From positions 1-51,522 of the IMG/VR virus record IMGVR_UViG_3300039149_000010: a stretch of 51,522 nt of DNA. One strand, 5' to 3'. Positions 48,386 through 51,522 of this stretch are shown piece after piece. The stretch comes from a virus. The position numbers were made by a program, and so were the translations under genes. Under the pieces are notes generated by a model. That model was not told the origin of the DNA. It searched no databases and was given only the letters and a program-made list of their open reading frames with translations. Every line of letters starts with the position of its first letter. Positions within the stretch are counted from its first letter, which is position 1.

Positions 48386-48533
48386 TCGGCTCCCCCGGTT
48401 CCCACTCGCTATCCTCCACCACGAACACCTCGCTTTCATCCGCTTCGTACACGGCGGTAAAATCAACCGCCGTATCAAACAGATTAGGGTCGTATTCCCC
48501 TTCACTGGTTAAATCAATAATTGGGTCATGCAT
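48378..48533 (-). CDS. Small acidic protein (51 aa)
   Basis: AGGAGAAATAA stands before ATG 48533, and the stop overlaps the next gene's start by eight bases. Very acidic (DPIIDLTSEGEYDPN, ADESEVFVVEDSEWEPGE), with 16 Asp/Glu and almost no Lys/Arg. Small acidic phage proteins often mimic DNA or inhibit host enzymes. That is a guess from charge alone. Confidence 0.6.
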   Translation of the reverse strand: MHDPIIDLTSEGEYDPNLFDTAVDFTAVYEADESEVFVVEDSEWEPGEPNA

Positions 48534-48559
48534 TTATTTCTCCTGTTCTATATCCCAAT

Positions 48560-48949
48560 TCAACCTACTTTTTTCACTCGTGCCAACGGGAAATACATCG
48601 TTGCGCCAGAGCTACCGAAGTTCGGTGTATAGACTTTAAGCAGTCCACGATAGGCAAAGTAAGCTTTTACAACCCCATGCCCCCAGCGCTTCACATACAC
48701 GCAATCTCCTATCGACGCAATATCACTATGTCGTTGACACACTCGACGCTCTCTAATTCGTCGGTAGGTCGGGCGGCGCGTAAGGTAAAAACCGCGAAAG
48801 GCGCGGCGCGTTTGGCGTTTCCGATATACCGGCGGAGTAGCTTTTTGTTGTATCCCTTTTGCACCAACTCGGTTTCGCCGTCTTGCTGCTTTTCGACCAC
48901 TTGCATTTTCATGCGGTTTTCCATTCACTTTTTTTCGATTAATTTTCAT
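48560..48949 (-). CDS. Basic protein with C-terminal KOW/SH3-like domain (129 aa)
   Basis: The first 70 residues are extremely Arg/Lys-rich (NASGRKAARRRNRVGAKG, RRPTYRRIRERRV). The last 55 look like a small beta-barrel (IGDCVYVKRWGHGVVKAYFA). Probably nucleic-acid binding. An alternative frame at 48709-48924 was judged a shadow because it has no ribosome site and breaks the overlap pattern. Confidence 0.55.
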   Translation of the reverse strand: MKINRKKVNGKPHENASGRKAARRRNRVGAKGIQQKATPPVYRKRQTRRAFRGFYLTRRPTYRRIRERRVCQRHSDIASIGDCVYVKRWGHGVVKAYFAYRGLLKVYTPNFGSSGATMYFPLARVKKVG

Positions 48950-49301
48950 GGGGTTTATCCCCTAACTCTTTGTGTGCCAATTCCAACACATAATCACAGC
49001 ATCCCCGCAACCGCTTAATCTGCTCAAGTGACAATGCCCAAAACCTGTCTCCCATAATATCGTCGGTCAATATCACTCGTACTCCTGTGAGGTTGCCGTA
49101 AAAAGTAAAGAATAAATCCGGGTTGATGTCCTTGTTGTCGGCAATGCCACATTCATTGTCACCCACCCACCCCGGCCTAAATTCTTTCTGGTCGGGTTGA
49201 TAGGGTACAAAATGAATCAACTGCTCCAAAGCCTTCAGGCGCTTATCTTGCTCAGTCACCAGCAAGCGCAATTCCGTAATCTGCGTTTGTAAATCGTTCA
49301 T
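48939..49301 (-). CDS. Hypothetical protein with N-terminal coiled coil (120 aa)
   Basis: Residues 1-28 form a coiled coil (DLQTQITELRLLVTEQDKRL). The rest is alpha/beta with FFTFYGNLTGVRVILTDDIM. ATGA overlap with the upstream gene. No family recognised. Confidence 0.6.
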   Translation of the reverse strand: MNDLQTQITELRLLVTEQDKRLKALEQLIHFVPYQPDQKEFRPGWVGDNECGIADNKDINPDLFFTFYGNLTGVRVILTDDIMGDRFWALSLEQIKRLRGCCDYVLELAHKELGDKPHEN

Positions 49302-49687
49302 GATTGCACCTCATGGCCTTCCGTGTCAAAACCCGACCAAAACCGTCCAGCTACCAATGTCCATAGTGGATGTTTGGACGGAGGATAGGGACAATCCTCT
49401 ATAACTCCAATGGGATAATCCACACCTTTAGCCAAAACGCGGACAGACTCAATATCCAGGTATTCGACTGTGCCATTGCCCCAAAAACCGTTAACGCAGG
49501 CTACAAACTGCGATTTGGCTTGACCCCGCGATTCTGCTATCACAATATGAGCGTAAACTACATCATCAACTCGTGCGCTACCGACATAATCGCCGGTGTG
49601 GTACACGGGCTCATAGCTGGGCAAATCCTTCGTGTAAATCCAATATGCATTTAGTGGTTTGTTTGGAGTTTCGTTTTGCTTGCTCAT
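49298..49687 (-). CDS. Hypothetical protein (129 aa), first gene of its operon
   Basis: Beta-rich, with conserved-looking aromatic clusters (NAYWIYTKDLPSYEPVYHTG). Follows a 139-base leader with a promoter and hairpins. No family recognised. Confidence 0.6.
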   Translation of the reverse strand: MSKQNETPNKPLNAYWIYTKDLPSYEPVYHTGDYVGSARVDDVVYAHIVIAESRGQAKSQFVACVNGFWGNGTVEYLDIESVRVLAKGVDYPIGVIEDCPYPPSKHPLWTLVAGRFWSGFDTEGHEVQS

Positions 49688-49699
49688 TAGTCTGCCTTT

Positions 49700-49795
49700 C
49701 GACTATGCCTTAAAAGTGGGTGGGGCGGCGGTAAGGCTTCCGCTTTTCGGTACACCCCCGCTAAAGGATGCCCTAGCCCATACCCTATTGTATCA
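49700..49795 (-). promoter_or_regulatory. Extended -10 promoter and structured leader
   Basis: Minus strand TGATACAAT (49795-49787) is a TGn-extended -10. The transcript then carries CCTTTAGCGGGGGTG and CCCCACCCACTTTTAAGG, which can pair around GCGG/CCGC. The 5' arm resembles the arms of the leader hairpins at 3873-3967 and 4896-4986. No U-tract follows. Confidence 0.45.
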
Positions 49796-49826
49796 TACAC
49801 CATAGCCCCTGTGCGTAAAGGTTGCA

Positions 49827-50660
49827 TTAATCCGCACTCGCAAATAAACTCAACTGTTTCACACCGTCCGTTTCGGTTGCCTGGAACGGATCGCTATTCC
49901 GTAGGCGCTGGCGTGCGATGTCCACATACTCCCGACTGCTATCGCCCAAGATGAACCGCCGCCCGGTTTTCCGTGCTGCCATACCGGTTGTGCCGCTGCC
50001 GCAAAATGGGTCGAGAACCAGTTCGCCGGGTTGCGTGTAAGTCTTTATCAGGTATTCGTATAAGGCGGATGGTTTTTGGGTGGGATGGACACTATGATTA
50101 TTCCCATTGGGAAATCGCAGCATGTCATCTGGATAATTTTCATATTCAATTATGCGTTTCAATTTGTGACTTGGCCTTGTATAGCGATGCTCGGTTAGGT
50201 ACTTGCTAGGACGTTTCCATATCTTAGGATTGTAAACAAGGTCTTGCGGATAATAATTCATATTACTCGGATTATTATTTGCTGTCGCTCCATTTGAAAA
50301 CACTAAGACATCTTCATGCCGTGCTAATGGTTTAAGTTTGGCGTTGGTGAAATTCGCTGCTATCGTTTTCTCCCACACCCAGTCGTACTTGTACCAGTCC
50401 AAATTGCTTACCCGTAACAGGCTGGCGAATGGCTCGGTAGCGGTCGTCAACATCACACCACGCGGTTTAAGGACACGCTTCACGGCTTGCCACCATTGGT
50501 CAAAATCAACCAGTACATCCCAACTGCACGCCGTCACACCGTAGGGCATGTCAGTAGCAATCATGTCCACCTGCACACCCTGTCGGTATAGCCAACCCAT
50601 TAAATCGAAGCAATCGGCGTAATGCACCCGGTTGGTAATGCCATCGTGTTCCCAGTCCAT
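49827..50660 (-). CDS. DNA methyltransferase, beta class, with beta-clamp motif
   Basis: 277 residues. DMPYG (37-41) is the catalytic motif IV (DPPY type), and DPFCGSGTTG (217-226) is the SAM-binding motif I at the C-terminal side, so the order is beta class (N6-adenine or N4-cytosine). A target-recognition region lies between. QLSLF at 269-273 is the consensus beta sliding clamp-binding peptide, suggesting methylation coupled to replication. Likely protects phage DNA from restriction or marks it. No cognate endonuclease is seen. Confidence 0.85.
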   Translation of the reverse strand: MDWEHDGITNRVHYADCFDLMGWLYRQGVQVDMIATDMPYGVTACSWDVLVDFDQWWQAVKRVLKPRGVMLTTATEPFASLLRVSNLDWYKYDWVWEKTIAANFTNAKLKPLARHEDVLVFSNGATANNNPSNMNYYPQDLVYNPKIWKRPSKYLTEHRYTRPSHKLKRIIEYENYPDDMLRFPNGNNHSVHPTQKPSALYEYLIKTYTQPGELVLDPFCGSGTTGMAARKTGRRFILGDSSREYVDIARQRLRNSDPFQATETDGVKQLSLFASAD

Positions 50661-50662
50661 CG

Positions 50663-50935
50663 TTAGCCGTCCTCAAATAAACTCAACTGTTTTACGACAG
50701 GCGGCCACACCTGCACATCCCCACGCCATACCGCTGCAATCGCGCTCACCTGCAATTGGCGTTTCTCCCACCCCAGTCCGTCGTCAGGATAGGGCGTACC
50801 GACAAAGCATAGCTCACTATATTGCGGTTTTCGGGATGTGGTGTAACTGACGATGTAGGTGTAGGGTTTACGCCGGACACGATACCAGCGTCCGGTAGTC
50901 TCTAGTTGTACGAAGTCCTCTTGCTGGATGTCCAT
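50663..50935 (-). CDS. Small protein with SH3-like fold and C-terminal beta-clamp motif (90 aa)
   Basis: Beta-rich (DFVQLETTGRWYRVRRKPYT, YIVSYTT). QLSLF at 83-87 is identical to the end of the methyltransferase encoded next to it. Both would compete for, or dock on, the host DnaN clamp. No family is recognised. The start overlaps the stop of the upstream 66-residue gene. Confidence 0.6.
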   Translation of the reverse strand: MDIQQEDFVQLETTGRWYRVRRKPYTYIVSYTTSRKPQYSELCFVGTPYPDDGLGWEKRQLQVSAIAAVWRGDVQVWPPVVKQLSLFEDG

Positions 50936-51132
50936 TAGCCGTCCTCGTCAGTCATCAGCACTTGCGCTGCCGCCTGCAGGGTGGGTATCGCTAGCAGTGA
51001 ACCACAGATGGTATGCGGCACAATGCCCCACTTCCGGCAGAGGCGTTCCAGGCGTACCGTTAAATCGCCGTTATGGTCTGCCAGTACCGTCAGGATGTCC
51101 ACTGCCATTTGGTTTCGGTCATTGGGTGTCAT
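50935..51132 (-). CDS. Hypothetical protein (66 aa)
   Basis: ATG 51132 overlaps the PAPS-reductase-like stop as ATGA. Short helical protein (MAVDILTVLADHNGDLTVRL). No recognised family. Confidence 0.55.
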   Translation of the reverse strand: MTPNDRNQMAVDILTVLADHNGDLTVRLERLCRKWGIVPHTICGSLLAIPTLQAAAQVLMTDEDG

Positions 51133-51522
51133 GCGTTTTTTTCCTGATGCAATGCGCAACTGGAACACATTGGGCGAAAACCGGGCAGTGGCATTTGACC
51201 AGCTTTCTCTTGAGCAAATCCTTTCGGGATATTCTCACCCCAACCCCAATGGTATTTGCGCTTGACTTGGCGCTCTAAATCATCCAACCATGCACCCCAT
51301 TGGGGATACCAAAAACTTGCTTCCTTGCGTTCCTCTGGCGACTGCGTTGGGCCACACATACATTCACCTGAACGATGCAACACCTGCGACACGGTGTTTA
51401 TTTGCACACCCTTTTCACCGAGGTATTGATAGCATGTGTTTTTATCCCAATGTCGAATGAGATTTGCCCAATAATTTTGATTGCGGCCTTCCTGTTGGAT
51501 GTCCTGATTATCTAGCTTAAAC
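51129..51522 (-). CDS. PAPS reductase-family protein, C-terminal part (joins 1-570 across the junction)
   Basis: Bases 51396-51522 duplicate 1-127, so the true gene is complement of 51129-51395 plus 1-570. This part contains ECMCGPTQSPEERK (C202, C204) and PMCSSCALHQ (C267, C270), a spacing that could hold a metal or Fe-S cluster as in DndC-like and other phage members. The two halves read continuously in one frame, which is direct evidence that the contig ends join. Confidence 0.85.
   Translation of the reverse strand, partial: FKLDNQDIQQEGRNQNYWANLIRHWDKNTCYQYLGEKGVQINTVSQVLHRSGECMCGPTQSPEERKEASFWYPQWGAWLDDLERQVKRKYHWGWGENIPKGFAQEKAGQMPLPGFRPMCSSCALHQEKNA
51396..51522. repeat. Right copy of 127-bp terminal direct repeat
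   Basis: Identical to bases 1-127; see that entry. It should be removed once when the genome is circularised. Confidence 0.9.

Overview
The window is an essentially complete genome of a tailed double-stranded DNA bacteriophage with siphovirus-type gene order. The first 127 bases recur exactly as the last 127 bases (1-127 = 51396-51522). One gene (a PAPS-reductase-like protein) reads off the left edge and resumes at the right edge. The contig is therefore a circular or circularly permuted genome of about 51,395 unique bases, opened at an arbitrary point. The host cannot be named from sequence. Promoters are sigma70-like and ribosome binding sites are AGGAG-like, so the host is a bacterium. No integrase or transposase was recognised.

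Layout. (1) 8285 down to 1, continuing across the junction from 51395 to 49827 (minus strand): early genes. These are a Rad52/DdrA-like annealing protein, a tmRNA-like small RNA, an ASCH-type protein, MazG, several small proteins, a replication initiator with winged helix, a primase-helicase, a PAPS-reductase-like protein and a beta-class DNA methyltransferase. Two repeated promoter-plus-hairpin leaders (about 3870-4090 and 4895-5110) drive parts of this region. (2) 8449-14370 (plus strand): small, mostly unknown genes behind two near-consensus promoters, starting with an XRE regulator next to a divergent, overlapping promoter pair and ending with a pentapeptide-repeat gene in a duplicated cassette. 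(3) 49687 down to 46370 (minus): small genes, RusA resolvase and a DUF5662-like protein, ended by a UUCG-loop terminator. (4) 46244 down to 14464 (minus): late region. It holds a GT-C-like membrane protein, small and large terminase, portal fused to a MuF-like domain, protease-scaffold fusion, capsid protein, a sugar-modification block (HNH, glycosyltransferases, PIG-L deacetylase, LpxD-like acyltransferase, epimerase), connectors, tail tube, tail chaperones, tape measure, tail tip and fibres, and finally a lysis-like cassette.

Most striking points. The large terminase ATPase P-loop is interrupted by a 300-residue intein, and a complete HNH endonuclease gene, with its own near-consensus promoter and ribosome binding site, is encoded antisense inside that intein. 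An 85-nt RNA carries the tmRNA tRNA-like-domain signatures, including a G3-U70 pair, but has no room for an mRNA-like domain. The lysis region encodes a glycosidase fused to a holin-like domain, with a strong internal start that would release the holin alone. The methyltransferase and its upstream neighbour both end in a QLSLF beta-clamp-binding motif.

Gene functions come from motif and family recognition by eye and from gene order. Start codons were chosen from ribosome binding sites and from the very frequent ATGA/TAATG overlaps between neighbours.
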